Assembly (NCBI GenBank): GCA_938020525.1
Contig: CALIHW010000004.1
Location: 1 to 43,701 of the forward strand
Source of the DNA: an uncultured Granulosicoccaceae bacterium
Lineage (GTDB): Bacteria > Pseudomonadota > Gammaproteobacteria > Granulosicoccales > Granulosicoccaceae
Direction: 5' to 3'
Length of the DNA: 43,701 bases
Positions 8,522 through 17,134 of this stretch are shown here, piece by piece. Position numbers and translations under genes: made by a program. The notes beneath the pieces were generated by a model. It was not told the origin of the DNA. It saw nothing but the letters and a program-made list of their open reading frames with translations, and searched no databases. Within the stretch, counting starts at the first letter, position 1, and each line of letters opens with the position of its first letter.

Positions 8522-11251
8522 ATGAAAAATTCACAAGAACCTCTTTTTTCTAAAAAGGAGTGTTTCATTGGTGGGATCGTCGTAGCATTTTTTGTTGTGG
8601 CTGCAGGTTACTTTTCATTACTACGCGAACATGCAATTGAACAAGCGCAAACGAAAAAGGAAGCGCAAGGCTACATCCAGAATTTTAATGATACTATCAA
8701 TGAAGTTGCTGGTGTCAGGGCCTCGCTAGCTACGCTTTATAGAGTCACCAATGAGTTCGGAAGCGATGAGCTTGATCTATACACTGAAGAATTGGTTGGC
8801 ACATTAGATTCGATTAAATCAGTCGGAAGATATGATCATATTAAAAGTGCCGATATCGATTCGTTCGCTTCTTTAATGACAGAACGGGGTATCTACCAAT
8901 TTGAACTCAAGGCGCTTAACATTGATGGCTCAACATATCCTGCAGGTGCTCGTGAATATCACGATGCGGTAGTCAGTATTAGCCCGTTCAACCCGCGGGC
9001 CGCAAGATTGATCGGGGTAGATTTAACAAGGGAACAGTCATTGACTGACGCAGTCAGTGAGGCGGTGGAGTTTGATAAAGCGGTGCTCACCGGTTATCCG
9101 CCCGGATGGCCGCAAGTGGCCGACTCACTGCTGTTTATTCCGACTTATGCTGGCAGGTACATACCAAAAACTGCTGATTCAAGAGCGATGCAGCAGGACG
9201 GTGGTTATTTTGTTGAGCTGTCGTTCCAGCGCTTCTTACGCCAGTCAAACATATTTACAACGGAGATTCGGCTTCCTGGTGCCACATTGAAGAGATCGGC
9301 ATTCGCTGATGTTGGAGAGCCGCGAGTACTTCCAGGGCTGTTTAGCGGGTATAAGGCTGAAATCCATCCCGTAATTGGCAATACTGAAGTTGGATTGACT
9401 GTCCGCTCGCAAGATGGAGTGTCAAAGGCTTGCCTGTTGCATGCAGCATTGTGGATGTTCGCAGCACTATTGCTGTCATTGATTGCAATTGCATTTATTG
9501 TACGAGATCGCCGCAGCAACCTACATCGAAGAAACGCGCAGAAATCCCTTGAGCAAGAACGTCAGATCGCTCTGACAACACTTGAAGCGATTAACGATTC
9601 GGTATTTACATTGTCTCCAGATGGTGAAATCAGCTACGTCAATCCAGCAGGTGAGACGATGGTGCAGCAAGATGCTGATGAACTGCGAGGGATGAATGTA
9701 AAGGCTGCAATACCAGTTGCTCTGAGTGGCGCAGGCAAAAATGCTATAGATGAGATTGAATCAAGTCTCGAAGAGGGTTGTCCTACTGTTCTAAAAGAAA
9801 TTGAGCTACTAACGGATAATGCCGTCACTCAAGTCGATTGTGCTTTTACGCCATTTATTGGCAATGAAGATACCGACGGTGGTGTTCTGGTGATGCGTGA
9901 TGTTGGTCAAGAGCGTGCGCTTACCAAGAAGCTCGAACACCTTGCGACACATGACAGCTTAACGGGTCTCTTCAATCGATATTATTTTGAATTAGAGCTA
10001 GAAGAAATGGTAAAGGGTGCCACCGAAAGGGGAGAGATACATGCCGTTTGCTACATAGATTTAGATCAGTTCAAAATCGTCAATGACACTTGTGGCCATC
10101 AGGCCGGTGATAAGCTATTGGTACAGATTACCAATCATTTAAAAAGCAACTGCCGCAGCACAGATGTTCTTGCCAGACTTGGTGGTGATGAGTTTGGATT
10201 GCTGATCAAAAACTGTGATGAGAAAGAATGCGAGGCGATCGCCCAAAGACTGCACGAAACATTTCAGTCGTTTTATTTTGTCTCTGGTGAACGTACCTTC
10301 GCGATACGTGCTTGCTTCGGTTTCGTTGCAATTAACCGCGCTTATGATCATGTGTCTGATATATTGGCAGCTGCAGACATTGCCTGCTACAGCGCTAAGG
10401 ACAGAGGTCGCAATGAGATGTTTGTTTTTCGGCCGGGGTGCGAAGAAACCACTCAGCGTCAGGGTGAGTTGAATATCCTGCCAAAGCTACAAAATGCATT
10501 GTCAGTAAATAATTTCGTTCTGTTTGTGCAGCCAATTGCCGAGATCCTTCCTAATGGCACGAACGATGTCGCCAAATATGAGATCCTGTTGCGAATGCGA
10601 GACGACGACGGCAGCCTTATCACGCCGTACTGTCTTATCAAAGCAGCTGAACGCTATGACCTGATGAAGGAGATAGATCGCTGGGTAATCAAGCAGGCGT
10701 TTCGTTACATCGCAGAGCTTCAAGTGTTGTACGGAGATCAGATGCCGATGTTCAGCATCAATCTTTCAGGCCAATCGGTGATGGATCAGGATCTTATCGG
10801 ATACATTCGTAGCAAAGTTTCTGAAACCAATGTACAGACTAACCGAATCTGTTTTGAAATCACTGAAACCGCGGCTATGAGTGATATGACGCAGGCACTG
10901 GAACTGTTGGAGTTTTTACACAGCGTGGGAAGTAAAGTAGCATTGGATGATTTCGGTGCCGGCGAATGTTCATTTGGATATCTCAAAAACCTGCCGGTGG
11001 ACTATTTAAAAATAGATGGTCAGTTCGTCAAAGACATTGATACCTGCCAGGTGCACAAGGAAATGATAATTTTCGTGCAGAAAGTGGCGAACCTTCTTGA
11101 TATGCAGACGGTGGCAGAGTTTGTTGAAAACGAGTCGATTCTCAACTGCCTGCGTGAGCTCGATATCGACTACGCTCAGGGGTATCATATCAGCAAGCCT
11201 TTTAATATTACTGAGCTCAAGGAGCAGTTTGTCATCCAAAAGGCCGCTTGA
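8522..11251 (+). CDS. membrane sensor CHASE-PAS-GGDEF-EAL protein
   Basis: A 909-residue inner-membrane signalling protein. TM1 lies at about residues 14-34 and TM2 at about 304-327. They enclose a 270-residue periplasmic region resembling a CHASE ligand-binding domain. It is followed by PAS (about 345-465), GGDEF (about 470-635) and EAL (about 650-900). LARLGGDEF (554-558) is intact and RSTD (545-548) is a proper inhibitory RxxD site. The EAL core is YEILLR (687-689) with NLSGQSV, EITETAAM, DDFGAGECSF, KIDGQFV and AEFVEN; the DDFG loop deviates from the usual GTGYSS. It starts nine bases after the secreted binding protein, so the pair probably forms one receptor: ligand, binding protein, CHASE domain, c-di-GMP output. 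Confidence 0.92.
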   Translation: MKNSQEPLFSKKECFIGGIVVAFFVVAAGYFSLLREHAIEQAQTKKEAQGYIQNFNDTINEVAGVRASLATLYRVTNEFGSDELDLYTEELVGTLDSIKSVGRYDHIKSADIDSFASLMTERGIYQFELKALNIDGSTYPAGAREYHDAVVSISPFNPRAARLIGVDLTREQSLTDAVSEAVEFDKAVLTGYPPGWPQVADSLLFIPTYAGRYIPKTADSRAMQQDGGYFVELSFQRFLRQSNIFTTEIRLPGATLKRSAFADVGEPRVLPGLFSGYKAEIHPVIGNTEVGLTVRSQDGVSKACLLHAALWMFAALLLSLIAIAFIVRDRRSNLHRRNAQKSLEQERQIALTTLEAINDSVFTLSPDGEISYVNPAGETMVQQDADELRGMNVKAAIPVALSGAGKNAIDEIESSLEEGCPTVLKEIELLTDNAVTQVDCAFTPFIGNEDTDGGVLVMRDVGQERALTKKLEHLATHDSLTGLFNRYYFELELEEMVKGATERGEIHAVCYIDLDQFKIVNDTCGHQAGDKLLVQITNHLKSNCRSTDVLARLGGDEFGLLIKNCDEKECEAIAQRLHETFQSFYFVSGERTFAIRACFGFVAINRAYDHVSDILAAADIACYSAKDRGRNEMFVFRPGCEETTQRQGELNILPKLQNALSVNNFVLFVQPIAEILPNGTNDVAKYEILLRMRDDDGSLITPYCLIKAAERYDLMKEIDRWVIKQAFRYIAELQVLYGDQMPMFSINLSGQSVMDQDLIGYIRSKVSETNVQTNRICFEITETAAMSDMTQALELLEFLHSVGSKVALDDFGAGECSFGYLKNLPVDYLKIDGQFVKDIDTCQVHKEMIIFVQKVANLLDMQTVAEFVENESILNCLRELDIDYAQGYHISKPFNITELKEQFVIQKAA

Positions 11252-11267
11252 GGTTGCTGAAAACTAA

Positions 11268-12251
11268 TTATTGAGTTGGTGGGTTGAGTTGGTGGTGCCG
11301 CGATAATTGACAAATGCTGTCAGTAATTCTTTTAAAGCTTGCTTTGGCTCTGTCAACAGTGTGTCGTGCTCGAAGGTAGCCGTGCACAAGACCCTTTTCA
11401 TTAAACCAGATGGCATTACCTCCAGCGGCATTGACTGATGCTACATAGGCTTGCGCATCATCTGCCACGGGGTCGCACTGTGCACTAAACGCAATGGTAA
11501 CAGGCAGATTTTTAAAGTTGGTGTCCAACAAGGGCGCGAGTTGTACTTTGTCTGCATGTGCTTTGCAGCCGGTTCTGATGGATAGATAGAACTTTACATC
11601 TCTGGTGGTCAGCATCGGTGCATTAGCATGGGTGACATAAGAGCCTTTGCTGATATCTCCTCCGAGAGCGGGGTAGATTAATACCTGACCTGCAATGGGG
11701 ATTGCTTGATCCCTGTAACGAAGCTTATGGCTAACCGCTGCGGCGAGGTTACCACCAGCACTGTCACCACAAAGGATTAACGGAATATTAAGCCGTTGAT
11801 ATTCGTGTACAACGGATGAAATTGAATCGTTGAAAGACGCCGGATGCAAATGTTCGGGTGCCAGACGATAGTCGATGGCAGTTACGCCAAGGCCCGTGGT
11901 CAAACAAATTTCTGCACAGACGTCATCATGGCTTTCAAGTCCGCCGACGACAAACCCGCCACCGTGAAAGTATACGACGTGTGCTGCAGCAGATTGATTA
12001 TTCACTGTATAGCGTCGTACCGGAATTGAGTGTTCGGCAGACGCAATACAATCGTCTATGGCTGAGATGCCGACCGGGTACCCGTTGTGGAATTCGCGGC
12101 ACATGGCATCGTAAATCTCACGTTGTCTTTGCATTGAAAAATCAATGGTGTCAGGCGGATACCATTGATCAGTTTGTTTTATAAACGCCCATGTCTGTTG
12201 GTCTATGGCAGTTTCGTATTGCGGCGACTGTAGTGCTGTTGGACTGGTCAT
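11268..12251 (-). CDS. alpha/beta-hydrolase, hormone-sensitive-lipase-type esterase
   Basis: A 327-residue esterase/lipase of the HSL (family IV) group without a signal peptide. The oxyanion-hole motif HGGGF is at residues 96-100 and the nucleophile elbow GDSAGG has Ser164. The acid is probably Asp260 in the CDPVADD stretch, and the base His290 is in LVHGYLRA. Such enzymes hydrolyse short-chain acyl esters. It is convergent with the c-di-GMP gene, with only 16 bp between stops. Upstream of its start lies the duplicated repeat region. Physiological substrate unknown. Confidence 0.9.
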   Translation of the reverse strand: MTSPTALQSPQYETAIDQQTWAFIKQTDQWYPPDTIDFSMQRQREIYDAMCREFHNGYPVGISAIDDCIASAEHSIPVRRYTVNNQSAAAHVVYFHGGGFVVGGLESHDDVCAEICLTTGLGVTAIDYRLAPEHLHPASFNDSISSVVHEYQRLNIPLILCGDSAGGNLAAAVSHKLRYRDQAIPIAGQVLIYPALGGDISKGSYVTHANAPMLTTRDVKFYLSIRTGCKAHADKVQLAPLLDTNFKNLPVTIAFSAQCDPVADDAQAYVASVNAAGGNAIWFNEKGLVHGYLRARHTVDRAKASFKRITDSICQLSRHHQLNPPTQ

Positions 12252-12340
12252 TTAAAAAGGATACTACGCTTTGTAGCTGCGATGTTGGCACCATGTGCCA
12301 TTGCTGAACGGATTTCCCGTAATGGCTAGCGTAAGCCGAA

Positions 12341-12492
12341 GACACCCTCCCATTGGGAGGGTCGGCCGGGGAGGGGTTGTGTTTACATAACCGATGATCA
12401 AGCCGAAATATCGATCCCTCTTGCAAAGCAAAAAACGCTTTGTATTCTCCCGGAGGGAGAATGGCAGTTCGGGGCATCGATTAATTCAACAC
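12341..12492. repeat. structured direct repeat, copy 1 (152 bp)
   Basis: Starts GACACCCTCCC and ends TTAATTCAACAC. It contains three perfect hairpins: CCCTCCC/GGGAGGG (12345-12361), CAAAGC/GCTTTG (12424-12442) and ATTCTCCC/GGGAGAAT (12444-12462). It matches copy 2 apart from three base changes and one 12-bp gap. Lies between the leftward esterase and the YtcJ-type gene, so both are transcribed away from it. Confidence 0.9.
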
Positions 12493-12508
12493 AAAAACAA
12501 AGGCGAAT

Positions 12509-12672
12509 GACACCCTCCCTTTGGGAGGGTCGGACGCGGTAGCGGCCGGGGAGGGGTTGTGTTTACATAACCGATGATCAAGCCGAAACATCGATCCCTC
12601 TTGCAAAGCAAAAAACGCTTTGTATTCTCCCGGAGGGAGAATGGCAGTTCGGGGTATCGATTAATTCAACAC
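12509..12672. repeat. structured direct repeat, copy 2 (164 bp)
   Basis: Same unit as 12341-12492, in the same orientation, 16 bp further on. It carries an extra 12-bp ACGCGGTAGCGG after GGGTCGG, which copy 1 lacks. The hairpin ATTCTCCC/GGGAGAAT recurs at 12624-12642. The near-identity points to a recent duplication of a REP/MITE-like element. Confidence 0.9.
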
Positions 12673-12712
12673 CAGCTCTCATCTGCACATGTTATTTGGT
12701 ACAGTACACCAG

Positions 12713-14350
12713 ATGATAACAATCTATTCCGCAAAGAAAATAATTACAATGAACCCGGCAAGGCCGATTGCTTCTCACGTGGCAGTAAAAGACGGCATGA
12801 TTGTCGGTGCAGGGAGTTTGTCAGAGCTTGAGGGCTTTGGTGAGTTCAGGCTTGATGATCGATTTGCGTGCAAAGTATTAATGCCCGGATTTGTAGAGGG
12901 TCACTCGCATGCGGTAGAAGGCAAATGGTGGCGTTATGTTTACTGTGGCTTCTTTGACCGAATGGATCCGCACGGAAAAATCTGGTCAGGGCTGCAATCA
13001 ATAGATGCAGTAGTTGCACGACTGAAGGAACAGGATGCTTCACTGTCTGACCCAGATACCCCTATAGCAGGCTGGTCAGTAGATCCTATCTATTACCCTG
13101 AGAAGCGGATTACCCGTGAAGATCTTGATCGCGTATCAAAAACAAGGCCTATCGGTATCATGCATGCGTCTGGTCATATTATGAACGTTAACAGCCGTGC
13201 CCTCGAGTTGGCAGGTTTCCTTAGAGCCGGGATTGAGAACGGTGGCTTGCCACTAGGTGATGACGGCATACCAACCGGCGAACTGCGTGGCCCTGATGTC
13301 ATGATGCCGGTAGGCCAGCATGCTGGTTTCGATAGCAATATGCTCGATTTTGATGAACCCGGACTGGTTGACTTTGGCAAGCTGTGTATTCGAACAGGTG
13401 TCACTACTGCTACGGATCTTGCTGCCAAGCTTGATGATGATTTGGTTGAAATAGGTCTGGAAGTTACTTCACGTAGCGATTTCCCGATTCGATTATCGGC
13501 CTATCGCTTTCACCATGGCCTTACCCCGAAGGAATTACTACAGCACGTTACACAGTTGGCTGAAAAGAGCACAGATCGTTTTAGGTTGGGGCGCATAAAA
13601 ATTGTAGCAGATGGATCAATACAGGGATTTACAGCACGGATAAATCCTCCCGGATATTATAACGGAGCACCAAACGGACTATGGTATATCGCACCAGAAC
13701 AGATGCTAGAGATCTATGAAGGAGCATTAAAAAATAGCATCCAGGTGCATACACATACCAATGGTGACGAAGCAACAGACCTTGCTATAGATATGTTGGA
13801 CAAGGCGTTGCAAAAAGTACCATCCAAAGATCATCGTTTTACTATTCAACACGGGCAGCTTATTAACGCAGCTCAGTTTAGACGAATGGCCACACTCGGT
13901 TTTTGTGTTAACCATTTTGCCAACCATCATTTTTACTGGGGTGATGAGCACTATCAGCTAACAGTAGGACCTGAGCGCGCAGAGCGAATGAATCCATGCC
14001 GTACCGCTCTTGATCATAATATTCCGCTGGCCATCCACTCGGATGCACCAATAACACCTATTGATCCACTGTTTACTGCCTGGTGTGCAGTCAACCGGCT
14101 GACCGGTAGTGGCAGAGTGCAGGGAGAGTACGAAAGAATTACGGTGGATGAAGCCCTCTATGCCATAACACTGGGCGCTGCGTATACCTTGCAGCTGGAT
14201 CATGAGATCGGCTCAATAGAGGCGGGCAAGTGTGCTGATTTTGCCGTACTTGATGATGATCCAATAGAGGCGGATCCTGCAGCACTTAAAGATATCGGGA
14301 TCTGGGGCACGGTTCAGGATGGCAGAATCTTTGATGCAAGCCAGCTCTGA
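12713..14350 (+). CDS. YtcJ-type metal-dependent amidohydrolase (Amidohydro_3)
   Basis: About 545 residues, the usual YtcJ length. The N-terminal beta-sandwich begins MITIYSAKKIITMNP. The metal site starts with MPGFVEGHSHA (HxH), continues with KIVADGSIQGF and VHTHTNGDEA, and ends with the Asp of AIHSDAPITPI. The C-terminal part has LGAAYTLQLDHEIGSIEAGK and CADFAVLDDDP, the standard end of amidohydrolases. It probably hydrolyses an amide or cyclic amide; the substrate is not predictable. The frame also opens at an ATG at 12689, but the ATG at 12713 gives the family's normal N-terminus; neither has a good ribosome site. Its last 32 bases overlap the CobW-type gene, suggesting coupled expression. 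Confidence 0.87.
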   Translation: MITIYSAKKIITMNPARPIASHVAVKDGMIVGAGSLSELEGFGEFRLDDRFACKVLMPGFVEGHSHAVEGKWWRYVYCGFFDRMDPHGKIWSGLQSIDAVVARLKEQDASLSDPDTPIAGWSVDPIYYPEKRITREDLDRVSKTRPIGIMHASGHIMNVNSRALELAGFLRAGIENGGLPLGDDGIPTGELRGPDVMMPVGQHAGFDSNMLDFDEPGLVDFGKLCIRTGVTTATDLAAKLDDDLVEIGLEVTSRSDFPIRLSAYRFHHGLTPKELLQHVTQLAEKSTDRFRLGRIKIVADGSIQGFTARINPPGYYNGAPNGLWYIAPEQMLEIYEGALKNSIQVHTHTNGDEATDLAIDMLDKALQKVPSKDHRFTIQHGQLINAAQFRRMATLGFCVNHFANHHFYWGDEHYQLTVGPERAERMNPCRTALDHNIPLAIHSDAPITPIDPLFTAWCAVNRLTGSGRVQGEYERITVDEALYAITLGAAYTLQLDHEIGSIEAGKCADFAVLDDDPIEADPAALKDIGIWGTVQDGRIFDASQL

Positions 14351-15326
14351 TACTTCTTCTTTACCTGAGCCTTCAACCCATGCTGCAGATCAGGCTGCAG
14401 ACCAGGATTTAGCAAAGCCATCTTCGTTGCCGGTTACCATAGTCGGCGGCTATCTGGGGAGTGGCAAGACCACGCTCATTAATCATGTGCTGAACAATTC
14501 ATCTGGGCGAAAGTATGCTGTACTGGTTAATGACTTTGGTGAATTGGCAATCGACGCCCAGCTGATTGAGTCAAAAGAAGGTGATGTGATAAACCTGAGC
14601 GGTGGTTGTGTATGCTGCAGCTATGGTAACGATCTGATCAGTGCGCTAATGCAACTGGATACCAGCACTATTGATCAGGTGGTGATTGAAGCAAGTGGGG
14701 TGGCTTTGCCTGGTGCGATAGCTGGGTCGCTGTCATTGCTTTCTGAATTTAAGGTTGCCTCTGTTGTAGTGCTCGCAGATGGCTCTACGGTAAAGCAACA
14801 ATCAACAGACAGATATATTGCAGACACCATTGACAGGCAGTTAGTTTCTGCAGATCTGGTGCTGATTAACAAAACCGACTTACTTGATAGTTTGCAAGTA
14901 GAACAGGTGAAAAGTTGGTTGCGGAATAGCTACCCATCCGCAAGGACTGTGGCTACCCGTCATGCAGAATACCCTGTTGGATTGTTCCTGTTAGATCACC
15001 CGTTAAACCACATAGATCGGGATACCGCATCAGGCAATGGTAATTCTCACACTACATCGATCTACACTACATTTACTCTGGAAGCCAATAATAATTGTGA
15101 TGTGAATGAGTTGGCCGCAAAGCTTGCTGACGCCGAACCGGGTCTGTTGCGTGTGAAGGGTTTTGCACGGAATCTAAAAGGTCAGATGCAGCTGATACAA
15201 ATTGTCGGTAAGCGATGGACAGTCCAGCCAGCACCCAGTGGCGCAAAAGAAGGGCTGGTATGTATCGGTCTATCATCTGACAAGCTATCAAGTGAGAGTG
15301 TTTCTGCGATACTTGGGTCGGTTTGA
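14319..15326 (+). CDS. CobW/COG0523-type G3E GTPase, putative metallochaperone
   Basis: A 335-residue P-loop GTPase. Walker A is GYLGSGKTT (44-52), the family-specific metal motif is GGCVCC (95-100), the Asp/Glu-rich switch follows in NDFGELAIDA, and the guanine specificity motif is NKTD (about 188). A shorter CobW C-terminal domain follows. G3E proteins use GTP to deliver a metal, often zinc or cobalt, to a client enzyme. The start lies inside the YtcJ-type gene (32-bp overlap). An in-frame ATG at 14334 would still overlap. The tight coupling suggests the amidohydrolase upstream is the client. No Zur-type site was recognised upstream. Confidence 0.88.
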   Translation: MAESLMQASSDTSSLPEPSTHAADQAADQDLAKPSSLPVTIVGGYLGSGKTTLINHVLNNSSGRKYAVLVNDFGELAIDAQLIESKEGDVINLSGGCVCCSYGNDLISALMQLDTSTIDQVVIEASGVALPGAIAGSLSLLSEFKVASVVVLADGSTVKQQSTDRYIADTIDRQLVSADLVLINKTDLLDSLQVEQVKSWLRNSYPSARTVATRHAEYPVGLFLLDHPLNHIDRDTASGNGNSHTTSIYTTFTLEANNNCDVNELAAKLADAEPGLLRVKGFARNLKGQMQLIQIVGKRWTVQPAPSGAKEGLVCIGLSSDKLSSESVSAILGSV

Positions 15327-15387
15327 ATCGTCAGTTCAAGCCGTCAGCTTTATTAGCCGCACCAATCAGGGGTGGCAGCGTTTCCCT

Positions 15388-15464
15388 GGCTTGATGGTCA
15401 CGGGGGATGGTCTTGGTTGATGGCCCTGGGTTGATGGTCACGGGTTGATGGTCACGGGTTGATG
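15388..15464. repeat. short degenerate tandem repeat, unit GGTTGATGGTCACG
   Basis: About five and a half units of 12-15 bp. 15429-15442 and 15443-15456 are identical; the flanking copies are diverged. It lies in the 335-bp gap between the CobW-type gene and the agl operon, upstream of the predicted promoter. No coding function seen. Confidence 0.8.
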
Positions 15465-15582
15465 CATGAAATCCGTGCCGCAGATATTCAGCGTGCACCC
15501 ACTAAAATTGTCGTAACTGCCTGTTGGCAATCGCGAAATTTTCTCCGTGCGCGACTCCTGAGAAATTCTGTAGTTCACTTCG

Positions 15583-15611
15583 TTGACAGGTCTTGCTGGC
15601 TGGTGAATACT
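15583..15611 (+). promoter_or_regulatory. predicted sigma-70 promoter of the agl operon
   Basis: A perfect -35 TTGACA (15583-15588) is followed after 17 bp by AATACT (15606-15611), a 4/6 match to the -10 consensus. Transcription would start near 15618, giving a leader of about 44 bases before the aglE ATG at 15662 with its GGAG at 15651-15654. No clear LacI-type operator was found. Confidence 0.55.
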
Positions 15612-15661
15612 GCGAAGTTCTTGGCGTTTTCGCGCCACATGTCCCGCTCCGGAGAAGCAAT

Positions 15662-16996
15662 ATGAATTTTAAACTAGGAACTGCAGCCAGTGTGTTTGCT
15701 GCTGCGGCCTTGTTCGCAGGGCCTTCAATCGCAGATGTGTGTGATACCCCGTCTGAACTCGGTGATCTTGGCAAGTTTGAAGGCGAAGTGATCACTATCA
15801 TGGGGTCGATGGAGGGCAAAGACGAAGAAATGCTCACCAACACTGCCAGCTGCTTTGAAAAAGCAACAGGGGCAGTTGTCAAGTACTCCGGTTCTCGTGA
15901 TTTTGCCGCACTTATTGTGGCTGACTTGCGGTCCAACAACGCACCGAATATCGCAATCTTTCCGCAGCCGGGTCTTGCCGCTGATATGGCTGAAGAGGGT
16001 CACCTGACTCCACTTGGTCAAGAGTCAGCGGACTGGATGGCCGAGAATTATGGTGCCGGCCCGTCATGGGTAGCGCTGGGTACGTATGCAGATAAAGACG
16101 GCAACGAAGCGTTCTATGGCTTCCCGTACAAAATGGACCTCAAATCACTGGTTTGGTATTCACCAGAACAGTTTGAAGACAACGGTTATGAGATTCCTGA
16201 GACAATGGAAGGTCTGATTGAATTGTCTGACCAGATGGTTGCTGACGGTAACACTCCGTGGTGTATCGGTGTTGAGTCAGGTAATGCTACTGGCTGGACA
16301 GCAACGGACTGGATGGAAGATTTAATGCTTCGTACCACGTCACCTGAAAATTACGATAAGTGGGTATCGAATGAACTGCCGTTCAACAGCCCGGAAGTCA
16401 TCAATGCGATGGAAGTCTATGGTAAGTTTTCACGCAATGATGACTACGTAGCAGGTGGTGCATCTTCGGTCGCCACCACCTTTTTCGGTGATGCGCCAAA
16501 GGGTCTTTTCTCAAGTCCTGCTTCATGCATGATGCACCGTCAGGCATCTTTCATACCTGCATTCTTCCCAAACAAAGGTGAAGAACTTACAGACGGCTCT
16601 GCCGATTTCTTCTACTTCCCACCATATGAATCTGCAGATCTCGGTAATCCGGTTCTTGGTGCAGGTACGCTTTGGACCATGACTAAAGACAGCCCGGCTA
16701 CACGTGCATTCTTTGAGTACATGAAAGAAGCTTCTGCACATGAAGCCTGGATGCAACAGGGCACATTCCTGACTGCTCACAAAGATGTTGATCTGAGTGC
16801 GTACGCGACTCCAACGTTGCGCAAGCAAGGTGAGATTCTGTCTTCGGCAACTACTTTCCGCTTTGATGCTTCAGACTTAATGCCTGGTGCAATTGGCGCG
16901 GGTGCGTTCTGGTCAGAAATGACTGCTTTCGCGAATGGTCAGGATGCTAAAACTACGGCAGACAACATTCAGGCAGCATGGGATGCTATCAAGTAA
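15662..16996 (+). CDS. aglE: alpha-glucoside ABC transporter, periplasmic binding protein
   Basis: A 444-residue family-1 extracellular solute-binding protein. The signal peptide MNFKLGTAASVFAAAALFAG ends near SIA-DVCDTP. The mature protein contains GEVITIMGSMEGKDEEM, VKYSGSRDF, FYGFPYKMDLKSLVWYSP and NATGWTATDWMED, the sugar-binding-protein layout. The frame is open from 15593, but GGAG at 15651-15654 is seven bases before the ATG at 15662, and only this start gives a signal peptide. It is first in an aglE-F-G-A-K-ordered operon like that known from Sinorhizobium meliloti, so it likely captures sucrose, maltose, trehalose or similar alpha-glucosides. A terminator after it should make it the most abundant product. 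Confidence 0.9.
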   Translation: MNFKLGTAASVFAAAALFAGPSIADVCDTPSELGDLGKFEGEVITIMGSMEGKDEEMLTNTASCFEKATGAVVKYSGSRDFAALIVADLRSNNAPNIAIFPQPGLAADMAEEGHLTPLGQESADWMAENYGAGPSWVALGTYADKDGNEAFYGFPYKMDLKSLVWYSPEQFEDNGYEIPETMEGLIELSDQMVADGNTPWCIGVESGNATGWTATDWMEDLMLRTTSPENYDKWVSNELPFNSPEVINAMEVYGKFSRNDDYVAGGASSVATTFFGDAPKGLFSSPASCMMHRQASFIPAFFPNKGEELTDGSADFFYFPPYESADLGNPVLGAGTLWTMTKDSPATRAFFEYMKEASAHEAWMQQGTFLTAHKDVDLSAYATPTLRKQGEILSSATTFRFDASDLMPGAIGAGAFWSEMTAFANGQDAKTTADNIQAAWDAIK

Positions 16997-17045
16997 ATCC
17001 TTTTTAAAAGGGTTCGGTTGAGCTCTAAGCAAAGAGTGTTATTTG

Positions 17046-17078
17046 AAAGGCGTACGAATATTTTCGTGCGCCTTTTTT
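17046..17078 (+). terminator. strong Rho-independent terminator after aglE
   Basis: A 13-bp stem, AAAGGCGTACGAA (17046-17058) with TTCGTGCGCCTTT (17063-17075), has one G-T pair and a TATT loop. It runs into six T residues (17073-17078). It should stop most transcripts from the aglE promoter, leaving read-through for the permease genes. Confidence 0.9.
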
Positions 17079-17089
17079 ATTGGCATTTC

Positions 17090-17098
17090 TGCTATAAT
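17090..17098 (+). promoter_or_regulatory. predicted extended -10 promoter for aglF-aglG-aglA-aglK
   Basis: TGCTATAAT is a perfect extended -10 element. It lies 12 bp beyond the terminator and about 36 bp before the aglF ATG at 17135. No good -35 is visible, which extended -10 promoters tolerate. The start would be near 17105. Confidence 0.5.
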
Positions 17099-17134
17099 TT
17101 TAGGCTGTTTCTACTTTTGGCTTCGGAATAAAGC

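Noticed and set aside
12574-12831. 85-codon plus-strand frame starting inside repeat copy 2
   Set aside because: It covers repeat DNA and then the YtcJ-type gene in the wrong frame.
15325-15661. Gene between the CobW-type GTPase and aglE
   Set aside because: Open frames here depend on the short tandem repeat and lack ribosome sites; the sequence is better explained as repeat plus promoter.
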